Source: Paramecium octaurelia
Taxonomy: Eukaryota; Ciliophora; Oligohymenophorea; Peniculida; Parameciidae
Assembly: GCA_905182995.1 (NCBI GenBank)
Contig: CAJJDP010000087.1
Span: 118,829-182,828, forward strand
DNA: 64,000 bases
Direction of reading: 5' to 3'
Of the stretch, positions 1-12,861 are shown in pieces. The stretch's first letter is position 1. Each line of letters begins with the position of its first letter. Made by a program: the position numbers and the translations under genes. The notes beneath the pieces were generated by a model. The model saw only the letters and a program-made list of their open reading frames with translations, did no database searches and was not told the DNA's origin.

Positions 1-3000
1 ATCTGAGACACTTTACCATTAAAAGAAGCAACTGTCTGGTCTCCCCCCAAAGTAAAATATAATGAATTAGTATTCTTATGTTCCAGTCCTTCTATTAGAA
101 CTTCCTCATTTGCTCCCACTCTTATCATTATACCTTATGCTTTCTTCTCCTCTTAATTAAAACCAAAGTAAACATAAGTCCACACATTAGTTGTATAAGG
201 TACTGATTTCACTATCATATCACTACCTTTCCCTTCATTGCCAGCCACTGAATATGTATGAAAGTTCAATCCTACATTCTATAACCCTCTTATAAAGTGA
301 ATTTCCAAAGCTCTATCTCCCAATTCTCTTTTGTCTTTCACTCTCTGTTTATTTGATCTCAAATTCATAATCTAAAACGAATTCAACTCTTTCACATCCA
401 AATTATCAACCCATCTAAACCAACCTGCAATTGCATAATGCTCATAAATAAAAGAGTCCTTAAATCCCTTCTCAAAACTGCAATTGGTATTTCCATCCAT
501 ATCCACTGGTGGCCCCACTATCACTTCCTCATGGTATGTTTTCAATCCTTGTGGCATAAAAGACATTGTCTCAACTAAATTAAACAACTCCTATTCATTA
601 TCGATCAACGCAGGTGCCTCTACATCGTAGAAGATATTTGCAAATTAACCTTGCAATCCTGGATAATGCATATGCTTTCCTCCCACTATCAATTACATAT
701 AAAATGGAGGAGCATGAGTCCCAGGTATCTCAATCCTCTAGAACTCCCTGCCTTTACCATATGTTAAGACAAACCCTACTGACTTCTATTTACGACTGCT
801 ATACGAGAACGACACGAAATACCATCTACCGTCGATATTCTGATTCAAACTTATTTAAGCCACTTTATTCTTCTCTCTTCCAACGTAATCATATGTAGCA
901 AAAACAAATGAGTTATCAACCAAAAAGTTTGCCAAAGTCCTATCGCCATAATTTTAAAAATCCAAATAGTCTTTTAATGAAGTCAATCTTGACAAAAAAT
1001 AGTATTAATTTTATTGCATCTTGAACTCTAAGGTACTCTAATATCTCACCCAATATCCATATCCATACTCTTCTGAATCTTATAATTCTTTATTTGAAAA
1101 TTAGATCTCATATGATGCCTTCCCATCAACTGATGAATCATAATATTTTGATTATCTCACCAAAATATTTGCTGTGCTTTACAAAGGTTTATGCTTGAAT
1201 GGAACAAATTTAACCGGATCAATAATTTGATCAGGATTCTCATCAAGTCCTTTCGCAGGAATTTAAGATTAGGTATCTGGAACCAAATCAGTTGGCTAAA
1301 GTGGCTTTTACTCACTAGCCTTTTGAGGTTAAAGTTGGCTCTAGTCAATTTCTATCGATTGCTATGCAGAGTCTTGTTATTAAACTTGAGGTTAGGTTGA
1401 TTAATTAGGCACTTATTAATTATTCTCTTATTTTGGTTATGATTATTATGTTGATTACTATTAATCAGTAGGCTATTAACTTCCTTGTTCTTATGTTTAC
1501 TGCACTGTTCCTTATTAAGCAGATGGTTATTCGCTCTATAAAGGATTAACTTATTAAACTTAGGATTATTGCTATTAATTAACTTGTTAGGGTTCTTATT
1601 ATTTAGCCTATTCTTTATTTGCTTCCTAGCCTTATTAATTAGTTTAACTTTATTATGCTGGTTGTGATGCTTGCTACTAAGTGAGTGGTAAATCTTTTGT
1701 TTAAACATTTTAATCTTAAGTTTACAAGGTATTTTATTATTATTCCTGTTATTCATTTGTTTATGATGATTTTGTTTATTATTATTATTAATTCTCCTAT
1801 TAAGCCTATTATTATTGCTATTATTATGGTTGTTATTGTTGTTGCTGTTGTTATTGTTATTGTTGTTGTTATGGTTGTTGTTGTTGTTGTTGTTACTATT
1901 ATTGTGGTTGCTATTGCTATTGTTAAGCTTACTATTAAGATGATTATTATTAATCCTACTATTAAGGCTGTTATTGTTATTATTATTACTATTATTATTG
2001 TTGTTACGGTTGCTATTGTTATTGTTATTGTGGTTGCTATTGTTATTATTAAGCCTATTATTAAGATGATTATTATTAATCCTACTATTAAGGCTGTTAT
2101 TAAGTCTGTTATTATTATTATTGCACTTATTATTTTTGTTACTAATCTGAAGCTAATTATTATTCTGTTAATTTAAATTCTTCTGCTTGTGCTTTTATTT
2201 AAGTTGTTTACTTCATTGAGTCAGGTATTGGCTAAATTTCTTAAAAGGATTCAGTCTATTCATCTTGTAAAGGTTTTAATTTTTAATCAGATTAATTCTA
2301 TTCATCATTTTCAATATAGATTTCATCATTATCCTACTACTATTAGACAACATCTTCATTCTAGATTTAAGAATTACTAACTTCCTCTTGATCAATATAT
2401 CTAACCTCTTAGTCATCCTATAATTCAACATCATCAAGGTTAACTTCATCAATTACCGCTTAATTAGTTTAATCATCATCTTGACTTTAAGAATAAGAAT
2501 CGTCAAATTCATCAAGAGTCGATGAATCGGAATTTGGAGATATATTTTCCTATTCACTTTAGTAGTCAACATCTTGTTGATCATAATCATCATTATTTAA
2601 TTTAATGAATCTTTATTATTTCTAATTTTAAACTGGCTAAATAGATTCTGCATCTAACTAATCTTAATCAGATTATTGAACATATTCTTAATCCTCTTTT
2701 AAATCAATTTAATTATAATTGTCATCCTAAAATTCTTAGTCATCTTGAGAATCTGAATATTATTAATTATTATCTGATTCTCCATCCAAATTAATTTAAT
2801 TATTACCTTCTAATATGTCTTCAAATGAATTTTATTCTTAATTATTACCTTAGTCTTAATTTTCTTAATCATTCATTATATGTTAATCTTATATAATATT
2901 ATATTATGCCTAAGAATCAAGAGAGTCATATGATTTTAAATCACTCACTGCATAGTAATCAGCAGAATCTTAAACCTATTGCTCTTCTTAGTCCTATATA

Positions 3001-4014
3001 TTAGATTAATAATTATCGTCTTCTTCATTATTTTGAAAAGGTGGATTTTCATATTATTATTATTAGTCTGTGTCTGTATTAGAAAAATCTTAATCCTGTA
3101 GTTATTCTTCGTTATAATTCTAATTTTAGAGATCTGTTTAATGAACTTCTTCATCTCTCCTTCTTTTGATTTACTTTTTGATTCTAAATTATTGTGGTTA
3201 TTTTTATTATTTGGATTCCTTTCTTGTTCTTGATCGTTAATTTGATTATGTTCTTTACTTATTTTGATATGATCTTTCCTAATAGTAATCATAATCATCA
3301 TAATCATAATAATTACTATAATCATAATCGGAATCACCATCATATAAAACTTATTAGATAGCATCTTCATAATCATTAACATCATATTCATCATAAATAT
3401 TTGGTTTAGAGTGCTTATTTGTTTTTTGTATTTTTTATTTTGTTTCTTGTGATTAATTTTAGCATTATTGCTTAAATTACAATAGTTACTTTAGATTTGA
3501 AGTCAGCTACTCTTTATCATAATCAGTTGCTTTTGACGATTGAGATAATATTAATTGCATTTTCTGCTTTGTTGCTTAAATACAAACATCAATTTCAGTT
3601 AATAGATCTAATTTCTCTTTTTTGGTTTGCTTTTGATTCATTTATTATATTAACTTCATGATTTTTGCCAGATCCATCTCAAATTTAGCTTGAAAGTCTT
3701 ATTTAGCAGGCATCTCAATTTCAATCAATAATGATTAATGCAATAGTTATTGTTTTGTATTTTTAACAATTTTTTCGACTTCCAATAATCCATTTAAATC
3801 ATCGCCCAATTAATTATTTAGCTCAATTGCCTCTTTCCACTAAATGGTGTCGGAGATCATTATATTAATGTCATCTAGGTCTTTGCATCTCAAATTTTGC
3901 AAGTTCAAACTAACTGCTTATTGGAGTGTTAGCTCTAAATATTTTATAGCTTTTACTTGAAGTTGCTAAAGCAAGCAAACTCACAATGACTATTGTTACG
4001 TATGCGTTTTTCAT
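1..4014 (-). CDS. Secreted Gln/Asp-rich protein with two LamG-like C-terminal modules (3' end off window)
   Basis: The minus-strand frame is open from an ATG at 4014 to the window edge when TAA/TAG are Gln. One 22-nt intron (3935-3956) lies just after a hydrophobic signal-like start (MKNAYVTIVIVSLLALATS). A short coiled-coil region follows, then an acidic Asp/Asn/Tyr/Gln stretch, then several hundred residues of almost pure Gln (about 1700-2170). The C-terminal part (1-1150) is ordinary sequence rich in Trp, Tyr and Gly (for example IDGRWYFVSFSYSS, VWTYVYFGFN) that resembles two concanavalin/LamG-type beta-sandwiches. I infer a secreted or surface protein. No stop is visible, so the 3' end is missing. 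The exact family is not identified. Confidence 0.75.
1930..2110 (-). repeat. 126-nt (42-codon) tandem duplication inside the poly-Gln tract
   Basis: A segment starting aagatgattattattaatc at 1937 recurs at 2063, so the period is 126 nt, exactly 42 codons. The copies lie inside the Gln-rich part of the minus-strand gene, and the surrounding sequence is mixed TAA/TAG/CAA codon repeats. Unit length divisible by three keeps the reading frame, as expected of an expanding coding repeat. Confidence 0.75.
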
Positions 4015-4626
4015 TATATTTATAGGGAACTATTAAAAGAATTTAATCAATAAAATAAAGCAGTCCCTATTCTAACTTATTTGTATTTAGATGATATATG
4101 TAAATAAGACTCTAGAAAGGTTGGTTACTTCAAGAATTAAAAATAAAATATGTATAGCCTAGAACCATGACTAACAAATTTCCAAAATTTTTGAGTGAAA
4201 CACTTAGGAATTTTCCCAGTAATCATACGAAACACTAACAAATATAATATATAGTTTAAAATATTTTTATTTAATGGAATTCTGTTTTTATAGAATTGAT
4301 AGAACATTGAAGGTTCTTTACCTAATTATTTTATTAATATGTAAAATCTCACTAGTTAGATTGAAATCATTATATCTGATTATCTTTAGTTAGGTTTGAG
4401 TTAAAAATAACCTAATTAATGATATCTGTAAATATAGCTGAATAATCAACTGAAACTTCATTTTAAGTTTAGTTGAATAAAAAAACACACTCTTTCTGAA
4501 ACTAGTATTATGAGAATTCATAACTTCTGGATTATTGTTGAATTAGAAACATAGTTACATATATATTATATATATAGAGTGTAATAAATATACAAGGGAC
4601 TGCAATATAATTTGATTAATTTTTTA
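4015..4626. other. Divergent intergenic region, 612 bp
   Basis: It separates two divergently starting genes. It is AT-rich, contains a (TA)n run near 4560-4575, and shows no open frame with coding character and no RNA gene. It presumably holds both promoters, but I see no motif that can be named. Confidence 0.6.
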
Positions 4627-6881
4627 ATGAACAACAATAGTAACACTAAGTTGGATATTCTTCCAAAACTTATGACTTCTCATCATAAACTTCTTGAGCC
4701 AGCTTATCTGAAGAATACTCAATTCAAAATTAGCCAAAATGAGAGCAAATTGTTACCTCTCATTCAGAGGAGTTCCATGATGTAGCCTAACTAAAGTTCA
4801 AAATAATTAATCGTTTAGAGTAAATAGAAATTTAATCTTAGGGTTGATAAGCAATTTAGAATTTAGTTCCAGGCATTTTGGAGCTGCCTGTGATAGAGGC
4901 TTTTAGGGGTTATCAAAATATCACTATTCTCAAAAATTTGGTCATTCCGCTGTACGATTGGAGCCACTTAACAGAAATGTTATTGCAGAACTCACTGATG
5001 CAGAGGATACTGAAGAAATTCCAAAGGATGAAAGGACCTATTATAAAAGAATATATAAATTTAAGAACATGCCAATTTTAGCATTAATCAAGTCTTTTGA
5101 GATAGAATGGGTAAGAGAGTTTGAAGATGAAGTTAATAAGAAATCCACCAAATCATTGCAATTAAGTTTTTAAACTGCCCTTGCAATATTTAATACTTAC
5201 CCTGATCCATTGGAATTTTTCCAAAAAAATCTGTAATTGCTTGAGAGAAGTTCAGTTGCTTTAAAACAAAAAGGATTGACTTAATTAAAATATAAAGTGA
5301 AGAATTTTGACGAGGATGAATTTTAGAGGATGATTGTCATAAAAAATTAATCAGGTTAAGGATACTTTAGAATTTATTTTCCAACAATTTAACTTTATTT
5401 GTAAGAATACTCTCATAATTAAACAATTGATTTGTCACCTCTTAGATTATATGAAATCGTAAAGAATAATTTTTTTGAAATGGCCTCCATAGTGGAATAA
5501 TTTGATTTTGAAAAGTTTAAACTGTATATCCAAGATTCAGAAAACAAGGGAATTCTAGAACAATTAGAAGAACAAACAAGCTAAAGAAATGATAACACGT
5601 AAAAGGTTGAAACACCTTAGCCATAGGAGATAGCGTAATAATCATTAAAATAAGATAACGAACTTGAACAAACTGTTGATTAATAATAATAAAAATCATA
5701 AGAACAAGCATAATTATCAGAATTGAATTAACAATAATAAGAATCTACATAATTAGAATCAACATAACAATAATAAGAATCAACATAATAATAATAATAA
5801 GAATCAACATAATAATAATAAGAATCAACAGAACAATAATAAGAATCAACAGAAAAATAATAAGAATCAACAGAACATTAATAAGAATCAACATAGTAAT
5901 AATAGGAATTAATATCATAATAGTAATAATAAGAATAATAATAAGAATAAGAATAAAAAGAATAGTAATAAAAAGAATAGTAATAATAGTAATAATAATA
6001 ATAGTAGTAGTAATAATAGTAATAATAATAAAAATAAGAAGAGTAACAAAAATAATTAGAATAAGTTATTATCGGCAATCCTGTTAACACTGATATTAGC
6101 ATAATTATTATTGAGGGTATTAGTAATTGTATATTTAGAAAAACATGAGTTTCCAGACTAGATTCTATAAAGGAAATGGATCAAGAAGGTTGTTCAAAAA
6201 GATAATACATATTACACTGTTGATTTCCTACCTTTTTAAATTTTATTGAGAGAAAAGAGATCATAAAAAATCATCAAAATGTATTCTCCATCCTTAAAGG
6301 AATTGGATTTTATTATATTCTAATTAAACAATAAAAGCTTGCTTGACATATTAAATGATAATGTGAAGACAACTTTTGATATGCCTCCCGAAGCATTTGA
6401 TTATAAAGAATTTAAAAAAGGATCTAAAATTTCATTCCTTTTAGAAGAAATTGCAGAAAAGCCTCTTGAGATTACTGAAGAATAACTTAATAACGGTTTA
6501 TTGAGTTCATGGACAAAAGAGATTGAAGTGAACAATAAAGATTTGTAAATCATAATAGAGTACAAATATGATTAAATTTAGACCTTGTATGCTCGAAATC
6601 TATAATTAACTAAAATGCAGTACAATCAAACGACCATGCACTTCAAAAGAATTAACACATATTCTAACGAAAAGATATTCAATTGGGTTTAGATTAATAT
6701 GAAGTTTATTAAAATTTTTATTAATTCAGACATGTTTATCACATTCACATTGACATACAAACTTGTTAATATATAACTCCTTAGTTAAATGTTATTGATG
6801 GCAGTCATAGGAGCATAAACGGCATAAGGATTTCTTGCAAGTCTTACAACTATGAAATTTAAATAATAATAAATTACTTGA
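4627..6881 (+). CDS. Unknown 736-aa protein with Glu-Ser-Thr-Gln repeat tract
   Basis: ATG at 4627 and TGA at 6879-6881. Two 22-nt introns (4820-4841 and 6117-6138) restore one frame; the remaining 2,211 nt is divisible by three. The first about 350 residues look globular and include Trp/Glu-rich helices (KSFEIEWVREFEDEVNK). The middle is a Gln tract with about eight Glu-Ser-Thr spaced units (5734-5900), then Gln/Lys. The C-terminal about 250 residues are globular and end in a hydrophobic stretch. I recognise no domain. The last 77 nt overlap the convergent gene on the minus strand. Confidence 0.7.
5734..5900 (+). repeat. GAATCAACA-(CAA/TAA)n coding minisatellite
   Basis: The nine-base word gaatcaaca recurs about eight times at 15-24 nt spacing, separated by TAA/CAA Gln codons. 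It encodes Glu-Ser-Thr followed by two to five Gln. All spacings keep the reading frame. Confidence 0.85.
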
Positions 6882-9706
6882 ATTGAATTTGATTTTTATT
6901 TCGATCTCTGTTTGGAATTGATTGAGTGCATGTTCCTAATAGATGGCAATAACATCGATGATCATTAGAATTGAAAGATTCAATAAATGTATGATTTTTT
7001 CTAATTTCATTTAGAGTAATTTGACTCTGTACCATAGAGTCAGATCCATGAGTCACTGTCTCATTAGAATTAAAAGCATTTTCACATTTAGAATGACATT
7101 ATGTAACACATGTGCTGCATATTTAAAATAAATGATTAAGGAAGAAAGAATGAGTTTTAGAACATTTGATACAGTAATACATTTTGCTTAATTTAATTTG
7201 CTTGCCTTAATTACATTTAGTGATACCATAATCTTACAGCTTCTATAATCCATTATTATGCATAATTATTGTTAATGTAGTGTTAGTTCCATAAAATTAG
7301 ATTGTAAATTATGACAAGAATTAAAATTTCTTTTGAAGTTGTTTTATCTTTTCTTTTTCAAAAATTCGATCAAAGCTTAAAACAATGTATTTGAGATAAG
7401 TGAGTGATTCAAACTGAGTGAAGAGTCTCTCGAAGAAATCATAGTTGATAGTATTGCCAATTAAGGATAATGTCAGTCTTTCCAAGTTTTTTAATTTTCC
7501 AATGTTGTTTTTCAGCTTCTCCTAAACCAACTTATCATAGTTGGTCATGTAATCCAGAATCAAAACTAGATCTTTTAAGCTTTGTTTCGAACCCAAATAT
7601 TCTAAGAATAGACTGACTTCAGAATTTTTAGATTGTAATTTGGTTAAATTAAATTAAAACTTTTTTAAATCTAAAGTTCTCAAAGATGCTACTAATAATG
7701 AAAAAGCTTATTATAATCCACAATCTTCATAATCCAAACTTAGTTCTTCTAAAGATGATTAATTAAATTACCAAAGTTATGACGTCTGTGTATAATTTAA
7801 TTTAATTCTTGGTATTTTAAATTCGAAAGCTATGCAATTGTATTTACTTAATTTCCACATAATAGTTCTGTGATCCTATTCAGACAGCTCTGTTCCTATT
7901 GTCATGCTGACCTTAGGAATATGTTATACTTTGGTTAAGAATTAGATGATATTATTAACTTAAGAACTTTTATTAAAGACAATGATATCTAACTGAGTTA
8001 TGCAAGGGAATTACATATTACTTAAATTATCAGACCACTTATAGTTAGTATTGTGATTTAAGTCCTCTATTAGTTCCAGAATAAGAATTTGAATATCATT
8101 CTGAGGGGATAACACTAGTTCTGGAGTTTGATTGTTTAATTTTAATATAAGTGTTTTGCATTTGTTAGGCAGTTAACATTTAGTTTAGTGGTGATTTTGA
8201 TTGTTTTAATACAAACTGATGTAACTTTGATTTTAATAAAGTACGGCAACTTCATTGTAACTACAATTGAGTAAGTCATCTGTAGGTTTAAAATCTTCAG
8301 GACCCAACATTTAGATCGAAGGCATGGTCTAAGAAAAACTTTCCGGGTGCATTCTTTTAGATTCTACGACTGAATGATAAAATTTTGACTATTGCCATTA
8401 TTATCTCTGTTATAAGTTCTATGAACTATGGCTAGGAGATGATGGGGTTTTGATTTATCTAGCCTTGGTTGATTAAGGGAGCTTTAATGGATTGCCAGAT
8501 GGTGGCTTGCTGCTAAACTATGTTTCCTTTGTTTAGAAATGTGACGGGGAGGATCGGTTTGGAGATCTTGATGCTTGTCTTTTTTTATTGGTATCAACTA
8601 ACAAATTAGTTGATGATTTCTATTTTTTCTGATTACTAAGGTTGAGTTGGATTTATTTGGCTGATTTCTATCTTTCCTGTTAATAATAGTTTGAACCTGT
8701 GTTGCGACCTCTATTTGATATGACATCTGGAGAAAGGTAATCAAATTAGGACATGGTCTTTTTGGGTGATTCGAATGATTCAATTGTTGTTCCTTTGGAT
8801 AGTACTTATTATTAATAGGATTGACTTTCTTTCAATTATTATAATATTGCTTTTAATTCTATGAAATCAGGTCGTTCATTCGGATTAATCTGCAACATTT
8901 TCTTTAGAATAGTTAGAATGATTTAGTCTGATTCAGTTATACGTTGAACATGTCTCATATAATCAGTAATTATCTCCTCTTCAATTTGAGAATTGATTTT
9001 CTACCTGGAATACCATTATTGCAGAGTCACTAGATATAGGAAGCATAAGCCTAGTGAATAAACATCACTTTTGAATGGATTATGCTTAAGTTTAGATGTT
9101 TCTGCATTCAATAATTCTGGAGCCAAATATGATTTAGTACCCACAACACTTATAGTCTATATTGTTTCAATCTATGTACTACAGCCAACATCACATGCTT
9201 TTATTTAGAATGGCTCCATTATCAATAGGTTTTCTAATTTTATATCTCTATGAGCGATATTCTTTTGTTACAAATGTTCAAAAATGTTTATAAGTTATTC
9301 TAAAATTTTATGTAATTCCTCTGTGTCTATGAAATGCTTTCTGATTTTGATATAGGAATCCAAATTCTGCTAACCTTTTTCCATTAGTAAATATGCAAAT
9401 TATTGGCTTTAGGCATATTTGTCTGCTGAGACGGTTTCTAGTATCATGAAATCAATCAAATTAATCACATATTCTGAAGGAGACAATTATTACATGATTT
9501 TGATTTCGTTTTCAATATTACACTAATTGATTATGACTTACTTAATACAAGAAATCTCTTACCTTAAGAGCATACTTCTTCCCGTTTACTAAGACACTAT
9601 ACACTCTGCTATTGCCTTACCCTAAATGTCCATTATCAACCAAATTCTTACGAAAGTCATTTCCTTTAATTAATTTCATCTAGCTTAATTGGAGAGACAG
9701 ATCCAT
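6805..9706 (-). CDS. Protein kinase with LRR-like region and C-terminal Cys/His cluster
   Basis: ATG at 9706, TGA at 6805-6807; one 22-nt intron (9541-9562, AAG acceptor) leaves 960 codons. Residues about 15-290 form a Ser/Thr kinase: glycine loop LGQGNSRVYSV, VAIK-type Lys in YALK (about residue 48), catalytic loop HRDIKLENLL, CDVG in place of DFG, and LAPEL as APE. A Gln/Ser/Lys linker follows. Residues about 500-830 have Leu/Ile-rich units of LRR-like spacing (LEELSLDYEDCGL, LRTLDLKKF). The C-terminus carries CIKC, CSTC, CHSKC and RCYCHLLGTC, a Cys/His cluster reminiscent of UBR-box or zinc-ribbon folds. The kinase looks active except for the Phe-to-Val change in DFG. Role unknown; neither add-on domain is certain. 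Confidence 0.8.
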
Positions 9707-10833
9707 TTTAATTAATATATAAAATAATTACAGATTGCTAGAATCCTATCAATGCTATACTGTATTTGATCTTTAACTTCATATTGTGAAGAAAATATAC
9801 AGTTCAAAACTAGAAAAGAATAAAAATACATCAAAAATCTCACAATAGCGAATGTAAGTAAAAGAATATAAAAAGTCACAAAAGAAAAACAACGGTCAAA
9901 CATGATTTAAATTCTATGAATAACAATGATCATATATAATTATTTAAACTGTTATTGGAAAACATCTAGGAGAATTATTCTGTTCAAATTTAGCAAATTA
10001 CTTTAAATTTTTATTATTATTTATTCATGAGCATAAAATAAATTTATATAACTGTTCATTTCTAATTACATTTGGTAGAAGTATTACTAATGTATATTAT
10101 ATCTTATAGATGTCTAAAATTCAAAAAGTTAAGTTGTAGATCTAAAAGATGGAGTTATTAAAAAAATTTTTTTTTCACATATTTATCCTTTAATATCCTG
10201 AAATTATTCCTTCTTATATATATTATATCCAATGCTTTAAAAAACAATTTCTCTGAATTATATTATTTTATGAAAATTATGACCTATAAATACCTTATAA
10301 GAGTTATTTCGAAAATATCCTAAAATTATTTAATTGAGATAAAATCCATTTTCGAAATAAAAAACTTAATTAAAAAAATTGCATTATAATATCTAAAATA
10401 ACAAATAATTAATCGAAGTGATATTAGCGTATTAATAATAAAAAGTTAATAAATAAGTTTTGGATGAAAGTATTGCTCTCAGTAATAACTTAAATTTTAT
10501 TAAATAATTATAATAATTTATCTTCAGTCATTTGAACATTTATTCATCATTTTAATAAAATCATAATATACAATTCTTAACAATATGTTTTTAATCATAT
10601 ATATGTGTTATTTATCAATAAATTTTTTTGTTATAATTATATTTTTTAAAAACTAATAGACTCTGGACAAAAGTAGAGAGACTTTCAATATCTCCTGATT
10701 TGCATCCTCTTAAAGTGTGATGTATTTTAAATTAAATCATTTGAGCTTTTTTAAGAATGTTTGTAATTAAGAAATAACAGAGCATTTTATAAGCGATTGA
10801 AAAATTGAGATTATTTATTATAAATAAATATTA
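9707..10833. other. Gene-free AT-rich stretch, 1.1 kb
   Basis: It lies upstream of the minus-strand kinase and the plus-strand small gene. A 63-codon hydrophobic minus-strand ORF (9712-9903) is present but cannot be joined to the kinase frame by a plausible intron. The rest is extremely AT-rich with homopolymer runs and no coding character. I see no RNA gene. Confidence 0.55.
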
Positions 10834-11247
10834 ATGTCGAAAGAAGTGACGGAATATACTCCTATAAAATTAATTGTTCGGTATCGCGATGAAGCTTCAA
10901 TTGGATTAATTTATCAACCATTAGATTAATCATAACCCATTATGATTTACAAGATTATACTAAAGAATATTTATTCAATAGAGAATCCTACTCGAAATGG
11001 CATAAAAGAGAGGATTTTCGCAGATCATCCTTTTCTTTTTAGATCTAAAAAAATGGAAGAGAATGTAAGATAACATTTCTTAAAATTAGATAGAGCAAGC
11101 ATTAAAATAGATATTCTAAGAAAGGGAAGATAGGATATGTAAAATTTAGTATTTATAGTAGAAATGCAATAAAAAAATGATGAACTAAACGCTCATGAAA
11201 ATAAAGAAGGAACTGCAGCCACAATGCCAACTACAAAAAAAAAATGA
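10834..11247 (+). CDS. Unknown small protein, 137 aa
   Basis: ATG at 10834 to TGA at 11245-11247, no intron, with TAA/TAG Gln codons. The N-terminal half is mixed hydrophobic and charged (PIKLIVRYRDEASIGLIYQP). The middle is Lys/Arg-rich and the C-terminus is a short Thr/Lys tail. No domain is recognised. Length and codon use are compatible with a real gene, but an ORF of this size is not far above chance in this base composition. Confidence 0.45.
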
Positions 11248-11445
11248 ATAAATTATATTATTATTTAATTATATAAATATAACTCTCCTTAGTTAAAGTA
11301 ATAATAGAATTATCTATAAGAATAATAATATATACATAATTTTGAGTCTCTTATAATAGTTTATTATTCAGAGAATTATGAATTATACTATTCTTATAAA
11401 TGTTTCGGACAAATTATCTTATAATTCTGAGAAGTTTTTTATATT

Positions 11446-12861
11446 ATGCAATTAATTGAGTTATACCATTTATTTTAATAATATTTATTTGAATAGTATG
11501 GGATGTTTATTGAGTGTATTTACTCGCTAATAGCTTGATAAAAGAAGAATTGCATTGCTTTAAAAGTTGTTCTTATTATTATAATAAAAGCGCTGATGAA
11601 GTTGAAGATATTAGAGAGAAAATTACTAGTTATAGTATATAAAATTAGTACATTAATTAAGAAAGAGTTATAGATGAAAAACCTCATAAAGATTTTACAA
11701 AAGTAATGAATAATATAGAAATTAAAGATAAAATGTTTGACTAAAAATGATGAATCTAAGATATTTTTATCATAAAATAAATCTGATTAGGAATACTATA
11801 TTTTGAAATCCATCAATAAATAATATCTCGAGTACTCAGGAATGCAACAATAAATCCAAAATGAAATAAAAGTTGGTAAGGAATGCAAAGGAAAATTTAT
11901 CTAAAAATTCCATCAACATTTTATCACCAATAAAAAGTGTTATATAATTTTAGAAAATGTACAAGGAGGTAATTTAAAATCTCTGATGAAGAGAAAATAA
12001 ATGAGCGTTGCTGAAATTAGATTTTACATAGCAGAAATATTGATGGCACTTTAGCATCTTCATAAAAATAATGTCATATATAGAAATTTGACTCCCGAGA
12101 ATGTTTTGATCGATAATCAAGGTCATATTAAACTATCTGATTTTTCCTTATGCCATTTCGGTACTGAATGTAATTTACTCACTGGGAATATTTATTACCA
12201 AGCACCAGAAGTTAGTAAACTATAATATCAAAATTACTTATCTGATTATTGGAGTTTAGGAGCGATTATGTATGAAATGTTTTTTGGTTACCCTCCTTTT
12301 TTCCATCCTAACATAAATAAGTATAAGAAGAACAAGAGAGAATAAATTATCACTATTCCAAACTCAATTTCAGAGTCAGCCCAATTATTACTTAAGCAAT
12401 TATTAAACAATGATGTATTTCATACTTATTATTACAGATTTAACAAAGAATAATCAATGACTCAACTTAAAAAGTATAATATCATCCATTTTTCGATGGA
12501 TTGGATTGGTAGTTAATCAAAAAAAGATTAGAGTAAAGTCCATTCATTCCTGATCTAAGGACAAAATCAGATATTCATTATTATTTGGAAGAATAATAAA
12601 TAAATGAGAATAACATGTAACAATAAATTAACTGAAATAAAAGAGATTTTCTATTCATGTCATAAATTTAATTATAGATTAATTTTTATAATCATTTTAT
12701 CTAAATAATATACTCTAATTATACAAAGGAGATTTAATTAAATTCCAAACACAAATAGCACCAACTTTAACTTAGTGACCTTAAATAAACGAATATATAT
12801 AAAAGATTTTCCATTAATGGTTCAATCTAATTTTATTTTAATAAATAGATTCTTAGCCTGA
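11446..12861 (+). CDS. AGC-like pseudokinase
   Basis: From about 11785 the frame encodes a kinase fold: YYILKSINK (VAIK-like Lys), NEIKVGKECKGKFIQKFHQHF (helix C), a GGNLKSLMKRK hinge/helix D, LMALQHLHKNNVIYRNLTPE, IKLSDFSLCHF, YYQAPEVSKLQ and DYWSLGAIMYEM. Order and spacing fit AGC kinases, but the catalytic loop Asp is Asn (YRN for YRD), its partner Lys is Thr, and DFG is DFS, so catalysis is unlikely. The 5' model is uncertain. I infer introns at 11514-11533 (20 nt) and 11703-11718 (16 nt, or 25 nt to 11727); an alternative ATG at 11498 would give an MGC start. The 3' end overlaps the convergent gene by about 40 nt. Confidence 0.6.

Noticed and set aside
1157..2380. Plus- and minus-strand standard-code ORFs rich in Val/Ile, Asn/Lys or Leu.
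   Set aside because: They are alternate frames of the poly-Gln tract of the long minus-strand gene, which is open throughout with TAA/TAG as Gln.
5878..6102. Minus-strand poly-Tyr ORF.
   Set aside because: It is antisense to the TAA/TAG-rich Gln tract of the 4627-6881 gene.
9712..9903. 63-codon hydrophobic minus-strand ORF upstream of the kinase.
   Set aside because: It is in a different frame from the kinase, no plausible intron joins them, and the kinase has its own ATG just before the glycine loop.
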